Below are positions 25,535 through 36,122 of a stretch of 64,000 nt of DNA, piece by piece. The notes beneath the pieces were generated by a model that was not told where the DNA came from, did no database searches, and saw only the letters and a list, made by a program, of their open reading frames with translations. The stretch covers positions 1 through 64,000 of the forward strand of contig NZ_JASAOF010000005.1 in NCBI RefSeq assembly GCF_029952525.1, read 5' to 3'. Position 1 is the stretch's first letter. Each line of letters begins with the position of its first letter. Both the position numbers and the translations under genes were made by a program. The stretch comes from Saccharopolyspora ipomoeae. Lineage in GTDB: Bacteria > Actinomycetota > Actinomycetes > Mycobacteriales > Pseudonocardiaceae.

Positions 25535-26370
25535 GCCGACCCGGAGAACACGGTCGGTCTGGAGAGCCCGGTCGTCCTGGTGACCACGGTCGTCCTGGTG
25601 AGCACAAGGCCGACTTCAGCGACATCTACGCCCAGCCGGATCCCCGGGCGTACGTCTCGACGCTGAAGCGGTTCGAGTACCAGATCCCGCAGCGCGCCAC
25701 CCCGATCTTCCGCGAGGTGATCGGGGCGGCGCGCCCCGCGCGCGTCCTGGACGTGTGCTGCTCCTACGGCATCAACTCGGCCCTGCTGAAGTCCTCCGGC
25801 GATCCGCGCGAGGTCCTCGACCGCTACACCGGTCCGTCGGCCGAGCGGTCGTCGACCGCGGAACTGGCGGCGGCGGACCGGCACGACTTCGCCGACGACC
25901 TCGACATCGTCGGCCTGGACGTCTCCGAACCCGCGATCGCCTACGGCCGCCGCGCCGGGCTGCTCACCGACGGCTGGGCCGAGAACCTCGAAACCACCGA
26001 TCCCTCACCGGAACTCGCCAAGGGCATCGCCGACACGGGCTTGATCATCTCCACCGGCGGGGTCGGCTACGTCGGCCTGCCGACCTTCGAGCGCCTCCTC
26101 GCGGCGATCAACCGTCCCGACGAGCTCTGGCTCGCGATCTTCGTGCTCCGCGTCTTCGACTACTCCGCCATCACCGAACTCCTCGCGGACCACGGCCTGA
26201 CCACCGAGCGATTACCCGGCACCTACCCGCAGCGCCGCTTCGCCGACGACACCGAGCAGCAGGCCGCGATCCACGACGTCCAGCGCCGAGGACTCGACCC
26301 CGAGGGCCTGGAAGCCGACGGCTGGTACCACGCCCACTGCTACCTCACCCGCCCCCGGAACGCGGGCTGA
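25531..26370 (+). CDS. Class I SAM-dependent methyltransferase
   Basis: A 279-residue Rossmann methyltransferase. Residues about 1-25 are a low-complexity Pro-Gly-Glu/Asp-His-Gly-Arg repeat; the fold begins near YVSTLKRFEYQIP. The SAM-binding strand is VLDVCCSYGINSALL (about residue 73), unusual in having Cys-Cys-Ser in place of the Gly-rich loop, and the acidic strand is VGLDVSEPAI. Its ATG overlaps the acyltransferase stop (ATGA). The acceptor may be an amine, which would fit a carnitine-like product, but this is inference. Confidence 0.82.
   Translation: MSRPGEHGRSGEPGRPGDHGRPGEHKADFSDIYAQPDPRAYVSTLKRFEYQIPQRATPIFREVIGAARPARVLDVCCSYGINSALLKSSGDPREVLDRYTGPSAERSSTAELAAADRHDFADDLDIVGLDVSEPAIAYGRRAGLLTDGWAENLETTDPSPELAKGIADTGLIISTGGVGYVGLPTFERLLAAINRPDELWLAIFVLRVFDYSAITELLADHGLTTERLPGTYPQRRFADDTEQQAAIHDVQRRGLDPEGLEADGWYHAHCYLTRPRNAG
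25543..25602 (+). repeat. 18-bp in-frame tandem repeat at the methyltransferase N-terminus
   Basis: Three full 18-bp units start at 25543, 25561 and 25579, the last being GGTGACCACGGTCGTCCT, and a partial fourth follows at 25597. Each encodes six residues of the form Gly-Glu/Asp-His/Pro-Gly-Arg-Ser/Pro. The period is a multiple of three, so length changes keep the frame. Confidence 0.85.
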
Positions 26371-26376
26371 CGCAGC

Positions 26377-26416
26377 TGGAGGGGTGGAGGTTCCGCCGGA
26401 AACCTCCACCCCTCCA
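26377..26416. terminator. Bidirectional terminator between convergent operons
   Basis: A 16-bp perfect stem: TGGAGGGGTGGAGGTT (26377-26392) against AACCTCCACCCCTCCA (26401-26416) with an 8-nt loop. It lies 6 nt after the methyltransferase stop and 11 nt before the stop of the carboxylase alpha gene on the other strand, so it can serve both. Confidence 0.9.
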
Positions 26417-26427
26417 CCAGGTTCGGG

Positions 26428-28191
26428 CTACTTGATCTCGCAGATGGTGGTGCCCTGGGTGACGGAGTCGCCGGGCTTGGCGGTGAGGCCGGTGACCGTG
26501 CCCGCCTTGTGGGCGTTGACCGGGTTCTCCATCTTCATGGCCTCCAGGACCGCGATCTGGTCGCCCTCGGCGACCTCCTGACCGTCCTCGACCGCGACCT
26601 TGACGATGGTGCCCTGCATCGGTGCGGCCACCGCGTCGCCGGAGGCCGCGGCACCGGCCTTGCCGCCGCTGCGCTTGCGCGGCTTGGCCTTGGCTGCCGG
26701 GGCGGCCGAGGTCGCCGCGAACGCGGCGGGCAGCGAGACCTCCAGGCGACGGCCGCCGACCTCGACCAGGATCGTCTGCCGCTCCTCGGCCTCCTCGGCG
26801 GGCTCGGCGCCACCGGTGTGGGGCTCGATGGTGTTGTCGAACTCGGTCTCGATCCAGCGGGTGTGCACGGTGAACCCGTCGGTTCCGACGAACGCCGGGT
26901 CGCGCACGATCGCGCGGTGGAACGGCAGGACCGTGGCCATGCCCTCCACCTGCATCTCGTCGAGGACGCGGCGGGCGCGCTGCAGCGCCTGCTGCCGGTC
27001 GGCACCGGTGACGATGACCTTGGCCAGCAGCGAGTCGAACTGCCCGCCGATCACGCTGCCGCTCTCCACGCCCGCGTCCACGCGCACGCCCGGCCCCTGC
27101 GGGGCGACGAACTTGGTGACCGTGCCCGGTGCCGGCAGGAAGTTGCGGCCGGCGTCCTCACCGTTGATGCGGAACTCGATGGCGTGCCCGCGCGGCTCCG
27201 GGTCGGCGCCCAGGTGCAGCTTCTCCCCCGCCGCGATGCGGAACTGCTCGCGGACCAGGTCGATGCCGGTGGTCTCCTCCGAGACCGGGTGCTCGACCTG
27301 CAACCGGGTGTTGACCTCCAGGAACGAGATGGTGCCGTCCTGACCGACCAGGAACTCCACGGTGCCCGCGCCGTAGTAACCGGCCTCGGCGCAGATCGAC
27401 CGGGCGGCCTCGTGGATCCGGCTGTGCTGCTCGGCGCTGAGGAACGGCGCCGGGGCCTCCTCGACGAGCTTCTGGTGGCGGCGCTGCAGCGAGCAGTCGC
27501 GGGTGCCCACGACGACGACGTTGCCGTGCTTGTCGGCCAGCACCTGCGCCTCGACGTGCCGCGGGCGGTCGAGGTAGCGCTCCACGAAGCACTCGCCGCG
27601 GCCGAACGCGGTCTCGGCCTCGCGGACCGCGGAGGCGAACAGCTCCGGGATCTCCTCGATGCTGCGCGCGACCTTCAGACCGCGGCCGCCACCGCCGAAG
27701 GCGGCCTTGATGGCCACCGGCAGCCCGTGCTCCTGGGCGAAGGCGACGACCTCGTCGGCGCCCGGGACCGGGTCCTTGGTGCCGGGGACCAGCGGCGCAC
27801 CGGCGCGGGTGGCGATGTGCCGCGCGGTGACCTTGTCACCGAGGTCGCGGATGGCCTGCGGCGACGGGCCGATCCAGATCAGGTCCGCGTCGAGCACGGC
27901 CTGGGCGAACTCGGCGTTCTCCGACAGGAACCCGTAGCCGGGGTGCACCGCGTCGGCGCCGGAGCGCTTCGCGACGTCGACGATCTTCTCGATGTTCAGG
28001 TAGGACTCGCCGGGCGTGGAACCGCCCAGCGCGAAGGCCTCGTCGGCCAGCCGCACGTGCTGCGCGTCGGCGTCCGGCTCGGCGTAGACCGCGACGGAGG
28101 CGATGCCCTCGTCCTGGCAGGCGCGGATGACCCGCACCGCGATCTCACCGCGGTTGGCGATCAGGACCTTGCTGATCGGCGTCACGTCCAC
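26428..28191 (-). CDS. Acyl-CoA carboxylase alpha subunit (biotin carboxylase + biotin carboxyl carrier)
   Basis: A 587-residue alpha chain. Residues 1-about 450 are biotin carboxylase: [16 protein letters not shown] at the start, [14 protein letters not shown], the Gly-rich ATP loop [12 protein letters not shown], and the catalytic [12 protein letters not shown]. After an Ala/Lys linker, the C-terminal 75 residues are the carrier domain with biotinyl-Lys in EAMKMENP. It carboxylates the biotin that the beta subunit uses on acetyl- or propionyl-CoA. The GTG at 28191 is preferred: GAGGAG lies 9 nt upstream, whereas the in-frame TTG at 28200 abuts it. Confidence 0.93.
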   Translation of the reverse strand: MDVTPISKVLIANRGEIAVRVIRACQDEGIASVAVYAEPDADAQHVRLADEAFALGGSTPGESYLNIEKIVDVAKRSGADAVHPGYGFLSENAEFAQAVLDADLIWIGPSPQAIRDLGDKVTARHIATRAGAPLVPGTKDPVPGADEVVAFAQEHGLPVAIKAAFGGGGRGLKVARSIEEIPELFASAVREAETAFGRGECFVERYLDRPRHVEAQVLADKHGNVVVVGTRDCSLQRRHQKLVEEAPAPFLSAEQHSRIHEAARSICAEAGYYGAGTVEFLVGQDGTISFLEVNTRLQVEHPVSEETTGIDLVREQFRIAAGEKLHLGADPEPRGHAIEFRINGEDAGRNFLPAPGTVTKFVAPQGPGVRVDAGVESGSVIGGQFDSLLAKVIVTGADRQQALQRARRVLDEMQVEGMATVLPFHRAIVRDPAFVGTDGFTVHTRWIETEFDNTIEPHTGGAEPAEEAEERQTILVEVGGRRLEVSLPAAFAATSAAPAAKAKPRKRSGGKAGAAASGDAVAAPMQGTIVKVAVEDGQEVAEGDQIAVLEAMKMENPVNAHKAGTVTGLTAKPGDSVTQGTTICEIK

Positions 28192-28261
28192 AGTGGTCAA
28201 CTCCTCATTTTCCCGGCGCGACGCCGGAGCAGGCGGAAAAGTTCAAGACTGGCAAGGGCGT

Positions 28262-28501
28262 TCAGCCCGGCAGACCGGACGCGCGCCACGCGTGCGGGCC
28301 CGGCCGCAGCGGGCGGCGGCCCGCCGGGTGGCGCAGCCCCGAGGCCGGATCGGCCCACAGCGACATCGGCTCCTGCCCCTCGTCGGGCACTTGGGCGGCG
28401 GCCGCACCGGCCAGCGCCGCGGTCAGCGCGGCGACCTCGACGTCGTCGGGATCGCCGCGCACGATGCGCAGCACCGGCCGCTGCGGCGTCTGCTCGCTCA
28501 T
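28262..28501 (-). CDS. accE: Acyl-CoA carboxylase epsilon subunit
   Basis: A 79-residue protein of the AccE/PccE family found only in actinobacteria, which docks the alpha and beta subunits. The start MSEQTPQRPVLRIVRGDPD with the conserved (I)VRGxP(D) motif, an Ala-rich central helix and the C-terminal PGPHAWRASGLPG are diagnostic. The ATG at 28501 has GGAG about 6 nt upstream. It lies between the beta and alpha genes of the same transcription unit, as expected. Confidence 0.9.
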   Translation of the reverse strand: MSEQTPQRPVLRIVRGDPDDVEVAALTAALAGAAAAQVPDEGQEPMSLWADPASGLRHPAGRRPLRPGPHAWRASGLPG

Positions 28502-28566
28502 CGATCGCTCCTTCACCTCGACGCTCTCCGACCGGTCACGGGTGTACCCGGTCACGGGCGATCCGG

Positions 28567-30207
<1,641 letters not shown>

Positions 30208-30284
30208 GCAACCAACCTGTCCTCGTGGCACGTGTTCGGGACTACCTGCGCGGGTCCGCGTCCGCGCGGATCTGCTCTCGCCGG

Positions 30285-30314
30285 AGATTAATTCGCCGAT
30301 GATGATCGAGTCAA
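30285..30314 (-). promoter_or_regulatory. Sigma-70-type promoter of the carboxylase operon
   Basis: On the minus strand TTGACT (30314-30309) and TAATCT (30290-30285) are spaced 18 nt, a good match to the housekeeping consensus. This gives a leader of about 70 nt to the pccB ATG at 30207. Confidence 0.7.
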
Positions 30315-30408
30315 CCGACAAGTGAGCCGCCATTAGGCAGATCGACGTCCTGCGAGCTGGTTCTCCTGCCCTTTCCCTCGCTAAGTGAACGGCCGGTAGC
30401 GCGCCGGC

Positions 30409-31590
30409 TCAGCCGTCGACCGGGGTGTCGAGCATCAGCGCGGTCCCCAGCCGCAGCACCGCCCTGGCGTCCCGGATCGGGCCGGTGCGCGCCATGTCGT
30501 TGGCGGCGGTCAGCGCCGCCTGCACCAGGATCCTGGACCGGACCGGATCCAGCTCGGGACGCGCCTCGCAGAGCAGCCCGACCCACTCGGCGACGTAGGA
30601 GTGCTGGGTCTGGCGCGCCCGGTGCCGCTCCTCGGCGGGCAGGTGCCCGACCTCGCTGACCAGGATGTCGATGAAGCCGCCGTGGTCGAAGGCGAAGCGG
30701 ATGTAGGAGCGCAGCAGCGCGCGCAGCGCCTCGGCCGGGTCGGACTTGGTGGCCAGGGTGCGCTCCAGGTCCACCTCCAGCCAGGCGTTGCCGCGGGTGA
30801 TCACGGCGCTGAGCAGCTCCTGCTTGCTGGCGAAGTAGTTGTAGAGGCTGGGACCGGCGATCCCGGCGGCCGCGCCGACGTCCTCGGTGGTGACCTTGCC
30901 GTAGCCGGCTTCGGCGAACAGCCGACTGGCCGCGACCAGCAGCAACCGGCGCCGGGACGCCCGCCCGGCGAAGCGCTCCACCTGCTCGGGCTGGGCGTCG
31001 GGCCGGGCCGCGAGCTCCTGCGGCGGGCGGTTGCCGATGATCATCACCATCGCGCGCAGCAGCTGTTCGAAGTCCCGCCGCGAGAGCTGCACCTGGTGGT
31101 AGGACGGGCTGGTCAGGACGCTGAACATGCACCAGGCGCGGAACCGCGCGTCGGCGTCGGTCAGCTCGGGCCGGAAGGCCCGGGCCAGCCGGGTGAGCCC
31201 GCGTGCGACCTCGCGCAGCTCGCCGCGCAGCACGTCGCGGCGCTCCTCGGGCAGCCGCCGGGACTCCCGCTGCCAGAGCACGCCGAGCTGGCGGTGGTCG
31301 AGCGCGGTCGCCGCCAGCTTCCCGACGACCTCGTCGACGTCACCCGCCTCGGCGGTGATCTCGACGAACGGGCGCAGCTCGTCGAGCACGACGTGGGTCA
31401 GCAGCTGCTGCTTGCCCGCGAAGTGCCGGTACAGCGCGGAGGACCCGACGCCCACGGCCTCGGCGATGTCGCTCATCCCGACCTGGTCGAAACCGTCGCG
31501 GAAGAACAGCTCCGCCGCTGCGGCGGTGATCATCGCCCGCCGGTTCCGGGGCCGCGTGTTGCGCGCAGGAGGACTCCCCACCTCGGCCAT
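30409..31590 (-). CDS. Tandem-TetR regulator with two complete DNA-binding domains
   Basis: A 393-residue protein made of two TetR-type units in one frame. Unit 1 has its HTH at about residues 16-62 (recognition region SSALYRHFAGKQQLL) and a helical domain; unit 2 has an HTH at about 215-260 (PSLYNYFASKQELL) and its own helical domain. Both recognition helices keep the conserved Tyr-x-x-Phe-x-x-Lys core, so both should bind DNA. The ATG at 31590 has GGAGGT 4 nt upstream. It lies just upstream of the carboxylase operon in the same orientation and may control fatty or acyl-CoA metabolism, but this is inference. Confidence 0.87.
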   Translation of the reverse strand: MAEVGSPPARNTRPRNRRAMITAAAAELFFRDGFDQVGMSDIAEAVGVGSSALYRHFAGKQQLLTHVVLDELRPFVEITAEAGDVDEVVGKLAATALDHRQLGVLWQRESRRLPEERRDVLRGELREVARGLTRLARAFRPELTDADARFRAWCMFSVLTSPSYHQVQLSRRDFEQLLRAMVMIIGNRPPQELAARPDAQPEQVERFAGRASRRRLLLVAASRLFAEAGYGKVTTEDVGAAAGIAGPSLYNYFASKQELLSAVITRGNAWLEVDLERTLATKSDPAEALRALLRSYIRFAFDHGGFIDILVSEVGHLPAEERHRARQTQHSYVAEWVGLLCEARPELDPVRSRILVQAALTAANDMARTGPIRDARAVLRLGTALMLDTPVDG

Positions 31591-31910
31591 CACCACCTCC
31601 GCTCGCACCGTGCCACCACCGGCCAGAGGCTATTTCCCCACCCCAACCGGAACAACCTCACCTCACCTCGCGTCAAGAGCCCCGGTTCTCGCGGCGACGA
31701 GTGCCGCGGTTCTCGGCGCCAGGCGGAGACGCGTCTCGTTGCGGGGGTGGGACCGCGGGCGGATACTCGTCGGGGCGCGCGGGTCTCCCGGTATCGCACC
31801 GGGAGTCCATTTTGTTCTATGTGGACGACTTGGCGCCTTCGAAAGGCGTGTGATTCTCCGATAAACTGCGTCCACCTCGTTGTCACTACTGTTCACAGTG
31901 GACGGAAATC
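31591..31910. other. Intergenic region between divergent regulator and DUF2252 genes
   Basis: About 320 bases. It includes an AT-richer patch near 31810-31865 (TTTTGTTCTATGTGG) likely to hold the rightward promoter, and the palindrome-like GTTCACAGTGGAC (31891-31903) 8 nt before the DUF2252 start. No gene or known RNA is seen. Confidence 0.4.
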
Positions 31911-33257
31911 ATGTCCGAGCTCGCTCGAAGCCTCGACGTCACCGACACCGACGCCCGCCGCGGGGAGATCGCCGACATCCTCGTCGACGCGTTCTCCGAA
32001 CTCATGGAGCGCAACCCGGCGGCGTTCCGCACCAAGTTCCGCAAGATGGCCGCCGACCCGTTCGCCTTCTACCGGGGCAGCGCGTGCCTGTTCTACGCCG
32101 ACGTCAACCGGCTGACCGACCCGTGGGCCGACGAGCGCACCAGCCGGGTGTGGATCCAGGGCGACCTGCACGCGCAGAACTTCGGCACCTACATGAACGC
32201 CTCGGGCGTGCTGGTCTTCGACGTCAACGACTTCGACGAGGCCTACCTCGGGCACTTCACCTGGGACCTGCAGCGCTTCGCCGCGAGCCTGGCGCTGCTG
32301 GCCTGGAGCAAGGCGCTGCCGGACGGCGACATCGTCGCGTTCGTGCGCCACGCGGCCACGTCCTACCTGGACCAGGTGCGCACCTTCGCCTCCAGCGACC
32401 GCGACTCCGAGTACTCGCTGCGGCTGTCGACCACCGACGGCACCGTGCACGAGCTGCTGCAGCAGACCCGGCTGCGCAGCCGCACCGAGCTGCTCCACCG
32501 GCTCACCGAGGCCGAGGGCTACGACCGGCGGATGCGGCGCGGGCCGAACATCCGCCGGCTCGACGACGCCGAGCGCGGCCGGGTCGAGGAGGCGTTCGGG
32601 CGCTACCTGGAGTCCATCCCGCAGGAGAACCGGATGCGGGACGTGGCCTACACGATCAAGGACGTCGTCGGGTCCAGCGGTTTCGGCATCGGCAGCGCGG
32701 GCCTCCCGGCCTACAACATCCTCATCGAGGGCGCGACCGAGGCCCTGGAGAACGACATCGTGCTGTCGATGAAGCAGGGCAACGTGGCGGCTCCGTCGCG
32801 GGTGGTCACCGACGAGCGCATCCGCGCCCACTTCAAGCACCACGGCCACCGGACGGCGCTGTCGCAGCGGGCGCTGCAGGCCCACGCGGACCCGATGCTG
32901 GGCCACACCGAGATCGGCGGGGTCGGCTACCTGGTCGACGAGCTCTCGCCGTACGAGTCGGACCTGGAGTGGGACGACCTGACCGAGCCGAGCGACATCG
33001 TGCCGGTGCTGGACTACCTGGGCAGGGCGATCGCGAAGATCCACTGCGTGTCCGACGCGCAGTCGGACACCCAGCTGGTCGACTTCCAGGTGGAGGAGGC
33101 GATCCTCGGCGTGGTCGGCGACCGGGAGAAGGAGTTCGTCGACTGGCTCGTCGAATTCGCCCTCGGCTACGCCGAAGTCGTCCGCGACGACCACCGGTTG
33201 TTCGTCGACGCGTTCCGCAACGGCGAGATCGGCGGGGTCGCCGCCACTGCGAGCTGA
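31911..33257 (+). CDS. DUF2252 protein (kinase-like fold, unknown function)
   Basis: A 448-residue DUF2252 protein. The family motifs FYRGSACLFYADV near residue 50, WIQGDLHAQNFGTY (about 83) and VFDVNDFDEAYLG (about 103) resemble the catalytic HxDxxxxN and DxD patterns of aminoglycoside-phosphotransferase-like kinases, rearranged toward the N-terminus. GFGIGSAGLPAYNILIEG supplies a glycine-rich region. Function is unknown; phosphotransfer is an inference from the fold. The ATG is preceded by a weak GGACGGA. Confidence 0.85.
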   Translation: MSELARSLDVTDTDARRGEIADILVDAFSELMERNPAAFRTKFRKMAADPFAFYRGSACLFYADVNRLTDPWADERTSRVWIQGDLHAQNFGTYMNASGVLVFDVNDFDEAYLGHFTWDLQRFAASLALLAWSKALPDGDIVAFVRHAATSYLDQVRTFASSDRDSEYSLRLSTTDGTVHELLQQTRLRSRTELLHRLTEAEGYDRRMRRGPNIRRLDDAERGRVEEAFGRYLESIPQENRMRDVAYTIKDVVGSSGFGIGSAGLPAYNILIEGATEALENDIVLSMKQGNVAAPSRVVTDERIRAHFKHHGHRTALSQRALQAHADPMLGHTEIGGVGYLVDELSPYESDLEWDDLTEPSDIVPVLDYLGRAIAKIHCVSDAQSDTQLVDFQVEEAILGVVGDREKEFVDWLVEFALGYAEVVRDDHRLFVDAFRNGEIGGVAATAS

Positions 33258-33264
33258 GCACGAT

Positions 33265-33292
33265 GGTGGCCCCGGTTCAGCCCGGGGCCACC
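33265..33292. terminator. Bidirectional hairpin terminator
   Basis: GGTGGCCCCGG (33265-33275) pairs perfectly with CCGGGGCCACC (33282-33292) across 6 nt, between the stops of the convergent DUF2252 and GNAT genes. Confidence 0.85.
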
Positions 33293-33294
33293 GC

Positions 33295-33972
33295 TCAGGC
33301 GGGTGCGCGCACCGCCTGGAACACCGGGCGGCGGTGGATCCGGAAGCCCATCCGCCCGTAGAGCGCGATGGCGCCGGTGTTGGTGTCCACGGCGTGCAGG
33401 AACGGCCGCTCACCGCGCGCCCGGATGTCGACGACCAGCGTCCTGATCAGCCGGGACGCCAGCCCCTGCCCCTGGAAGCCCGGGTCGGTGCACACGGCGC
33501 TGATCTCGGTCCAACCAGGCGGGTGCATCCGCTCCCCCGCCATCGCGATCAGCTTCCCGCCGCGACGAACCCCCAGGTAGGTGCCGAGTTCGATGGTGCG
33601 CTGCTCGAACGGTCCGGGCTTGGTGCGCGCGGCCAGCTCGCGCATCTCCGGCACGTCGGCAGCGGTGAGCCGGACGGCTTCCGGGTCGGTTTCACCGGCC
33701 ACGCCGTCGTCGATCATCTGGACGCCGGGCGCGACCTCGAAGCGCTCCCAGTCCGGGGGCGCGGTGCGCGGCGGCCCGGTGACGAGCACGATCCCGCCGG
33801 GCCCGACGAGCTTGGCCGCGTCCGCCCAGGCCGCCTCGTCGGGTTCGAGCGGCAGCGCCGCGAAGGGCGACACCTCGGACGGGTAGCGCACCGCCTCGCC
33901 GACGCGTTCGGCGAACCGGGCGTGAGCACCGTTGAGCGAGTGCCACACCGGGTTGCGCAGTTCTTCGAACAC
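33295..33972 (-). CDS. GNAT-family N-acetyltransferase with N-terminal extension
   Basis: A 225-residue protein. Residues about 1-90 form a helical/strand extension (FAERVGEAVRYP, then GPGGIVLVTGP); the C-terminal 125 residues are a GNAT domain with the acetyl-CoA motif DPGFQGQGLASRLIR (Q/R-x-x-G-x-A-type loop) and the final NTGAIALYGRMGFR block. The layout matches the FR47-like subgroup. Substrate unknown. GTG start with GGGGAGA about 5 nt upstream. Confidence 0.85.
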   Translation of the reverse strand: MFEELRNPVWHSLNGAHARFAERVGEAVRYPSEVSPFAALPLEPDEAAWADAAKLVGPGGIVLVTGPPRTAPPDWERFEVAPGVQMIDDGVAGETDPEAVRLTAADVPEMRELAARTKPGPFEQRTIELGTYLGVRRGGKLIAMAGERMHPPGWTEISAVCTDPGFQGQGLASRLIRTLVVDIRARGERPFLHAVDTNTGAIALYGRMGFRIHRRPVFQAVRAPA

Positions 33973-34037
33973 GGTTCTCCCCCGGGACGATCTGTCGTTC
34001 CGCTGAGCACCAACCGCTCGGGCGCCCGGGTTGTTCC

Positions 34038-35417
34038 CTACCAGGTCCAGCGGGTGGCGGCGGCGATCTCGTCGGGGGTGGCCTCGGCGAAGCGCTCGGC
34101 CTCTCCCCTGCGCACGGTGAGCAGGGCGTCGTGCAGCTCGGGATCCAGCGCTTCGGCGAGCACCTCCGAGGAGGCCAGCGCGTCGGCGGCTTCGGCGGGA
34201 CCGGCGGGCAGGCGTTCGATCCCGGCCTCGGTGCGGGCGTCCTCGCCGAGCAGCGCGGGATCGCCGGTGATCTCGTCCGGCAGGCTCAGCTCCTCGCGCA
34301 CCCCGGCGAGCCCGGCGGCGATCACCGCGCCCACCACCAGGTACGGGTTGGCGGTGGCGTCGAAGCACTTGATCTCGGCGTTGGCGGCCCAGGAGCGCGT
34401 GCCCTCGGTCCCGGTGATCAGCCGCAGCGCGGCCTCGCGCGTCTCGTGGCCCCACGCGTGCCAGATGCCGGCCCAGCGGGACGGCCCCAGCCGCAGGAAG
34501 CTCGCGGGGTTGCCCGCCCCGACGGCCACCAGCGCGGGCAGTTCGCGCAGCACCCCGGCGAGGAACGCCTCGCCGGCCGGTTGCAGGCCGTGGCGCCCGG
34601 CCCCGCTCGCGAACAGGTTCCCGCGGCTGTCGTGCACCGACAGGTGCAGGTGGGCACCGGACCCAGCGCCGTCCGGGACAAGGCAGGGGGCGAAGCTGGC
34701 CCGCCAGCCGTGGCGGCGGGTGACCGCGCGGACGGTGTGCCGGGTGAGCACGGCGTCGTCGGCCGCGCCGACGGGGTCCTTGGCGGCCACCGACAGCTCG
34801 GCCTGCCCCAGCGCGTACTCGGGGTGGAACTGCAGCACGTCCAGGCCCTGCTCGCGCATCGTGCGCACCAGCGTCAGGCCGTAGTCGGCCAGCGCCTCCA
34901 ACCGGACCTGGCCATAACCGGACCCGCTGATCGCGGGCACGAACTCGTCGAGCCCGGGTTCGGCCAGGACCCACTCGTGCTCGAAGGCCGCGGAGATCGT
35001 CAGTCCCGCCGCGGCCGCCGCGGCGACCTGCCGCGCGGCGAAGGCGCGCTGGCAGGCGACGAAGCGCGGCCCGTCCTGGGTGAACTTGTCGGCGGGCGCC
35101 CACGCCCAGCCGGGCATGGCCACCAGCCGGGTCAGCCGCGCGATGTCGGGGACCAGCCGCAGGTCGCCGTCGGGGCCGCCGAGGTGGGTGCCGCGCAACA
35201 TCACGTCGTCGAAGGTGAAGGTCTCGAAGCACGGCGAGGCGCCGAGCCCGTAGCGGGCGAGTTCGGGCAGCCGGTCCAGCGGGGCGGTCTTGACCCGCAC
35301 GATGCCCGCGTTGTCCACGAAGGACAGTTCAACCAGTTCCACGCCCTCGGCCCGCAGTCGCGCCGAGGCGGGCACCAGCTCGGCAGGCTCCGCCGCCGGG
35401 ATCCGATCGCCGCTCAT
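34038..35417 (-). CDS. Glutamine-synthetase-family ligase, GlnA-like
   Basis: A 459-residue GS-fold enzyme. The N-terminal beta-grasp starts at ELSFVDNAGIVRVK; the catalytic barrel has EHEWVL (metal-binding Glu), a PDGAGSGAHLHLSV loop where true glutamine synthetases have GSGMH, and ANAEIKCFDATANPYLVVGA with the NPY(L) motif. The adenylylation Tyr region and several ammonium-site residues do not match GlnA. It probably ligates glutamate, or a related acid, to an amine, as gamma-glutamylpolyamine or -ethanolamide synthetases do. The substrate is not predictable. Confidence 0.85.
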   Translation of the reverse strand: MSGDRIPAAEPAELVPASARLRAEGVELVELSFVDNAGIVRVKTAPLDRLPELARYGLGASPCFETFTFDDVMLRGTHLGGPDGDLRLVPDIARLTRLVAMPGWAWAPADKFTQDGPRFVACQRAFAARQVAAAAAAGLTISAAFEHEWVLAEPGLDEFVPAISGSGYGQVRLEALADYGLTLVRTMREQGLDVLQFHPEYALGQAELSVAAKDPVGAADDAVLTRHTVRAVTRRHGWRASFAPCLVPDGAGSGAHLHLSVHDSRGNLFASGAGRHGLQPAGEAFLAGVLRELPALVAVGAGNPASFLRLGPSRWAGIWHAWGHETREAALRLITGTEGTRSWAANAEIKCFDATANPYLVVGAVIAAGLAGVREELSLPDEITGDPALLGEDARTEAGIERLPAGPAEAADALASSEVLAEALDPELHDALLTVRRGEAERFAEATPDEIAAATRWTW

Positions 35418-35473
35418 CCACCCACGGTAGTCGGGCGGCCACCCCTCGCGCAGCGAATCGGAGGCGCGGGAAG

Positions 35474-35512
35474 CCCGGAACTCCCGCCGCGGATCGCGAC
35501 GGGAGTTCCGGG
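35474..35512 (-). terminator. Terminator of the flavin-dependent oxidoreductase pair
   Basis: CCCGGAACTCCCG (35474-35486) pairs perfectly with CGGGAGTTCCGGG (35500-35512) around a 13-nt loop, 8 nt beyond the stop of the FMN reductase gene on the minus strand. Confidence 0.85.
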
Positions 35513-35519
35513 GTCCTCG

Positions 35520-36122
35520 TCAGTTGCTCTGCTGGGCCAGCAGCTGTTCGAACGGGACCGGCTCCTCGAACGGGTCCGGTGCCCGCACCGCCGGGCGCTG
35601 GTCGATGAGCGCGGCCAGCTCGCCCGCCGCGCGCTCGACGCGGTCGGCCAGCGTGCTGTCGCCCCCGGTCGCCCAGTCCTCCGAGGCCGCGTAGACGGAG
35701 GTCGGAGCGACCACGGCGTGGAGGTAGGCGAACATCGGTCGCATCGCGTGCTCCAGCGCCAGCGAGTGCCGGGCCGAGCCGCCGGTGGCGCCGATGACCA
35801 CCGGCTTGCCCGCCAGCGCGTCCTTGTCGAGCACGTCGAAGAACGACTTGAACAGCCCGCTGTAGGACGCCTGGAAGATCGGGGTGATGGCGATCAGCCC
35901 GTCGGCCTCGCGCACCGCCTCCAGCACCTCCTCCAGCTCCGGGCTGGGGAAGCCGGTGACGAAGTTGTTGGCGATGTCCTTGGCGTGATCCCGCAGCTCC
36001 ACGACCCGGACGTCGACCGGGCTCAGCCGCGCGGTGGCCGCGGCCAGGCGGTCGGCCAGCATCCGCGTCGAGGACGGGTTGCTCAGCCCGGCCGAGATCA
36101 CGACGATCTCGCGCTCGCTCAT
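35520..36122 (-). CDS. NAD(P)H-dependent FMN reductase, CE1759-type
   Basis: A 200-residue flavodoxin-like reductase. The phosphate loop is SAGLSNPSSTRML at residues 10-22 and the isoalloxazine region is TPIFQASYSGLFKSFFD. The C-terminal 40 residues extend the usual domain. It overlaps the upstream luciferase-like gene by ATGA, so it is the reductase partner that supplies reduced FMN. The pair matches the CE1758/CE1759 two-gene arrangement known in actinobacteria. Confidence 0.88.
   Translation of the reverse strand: MSEREIVVISAGLSNPSSTRMLADRLAAATARLSPVDVRVVELRDHAKDIANNFVTGFPSPELEEVLEAVREADGLIAITPIFQASYSGLFKSFFDVLDKDALAGKPVVIGATGGSARHSLALEHAMRPMFAYLHAVVAPTSVYAASEDWATGGDSTLADRVERAAGELAALIDQRPAVRAPDPFEEPVPFEQLLAQQSN

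Noticed and set aside
30409-31590. The tandem TetR as two genes joined by a sequencing error
   Set aside because: The frame is continuous with normal codon bias through the linker, and no start codon with ribosome site lies before the second domain.
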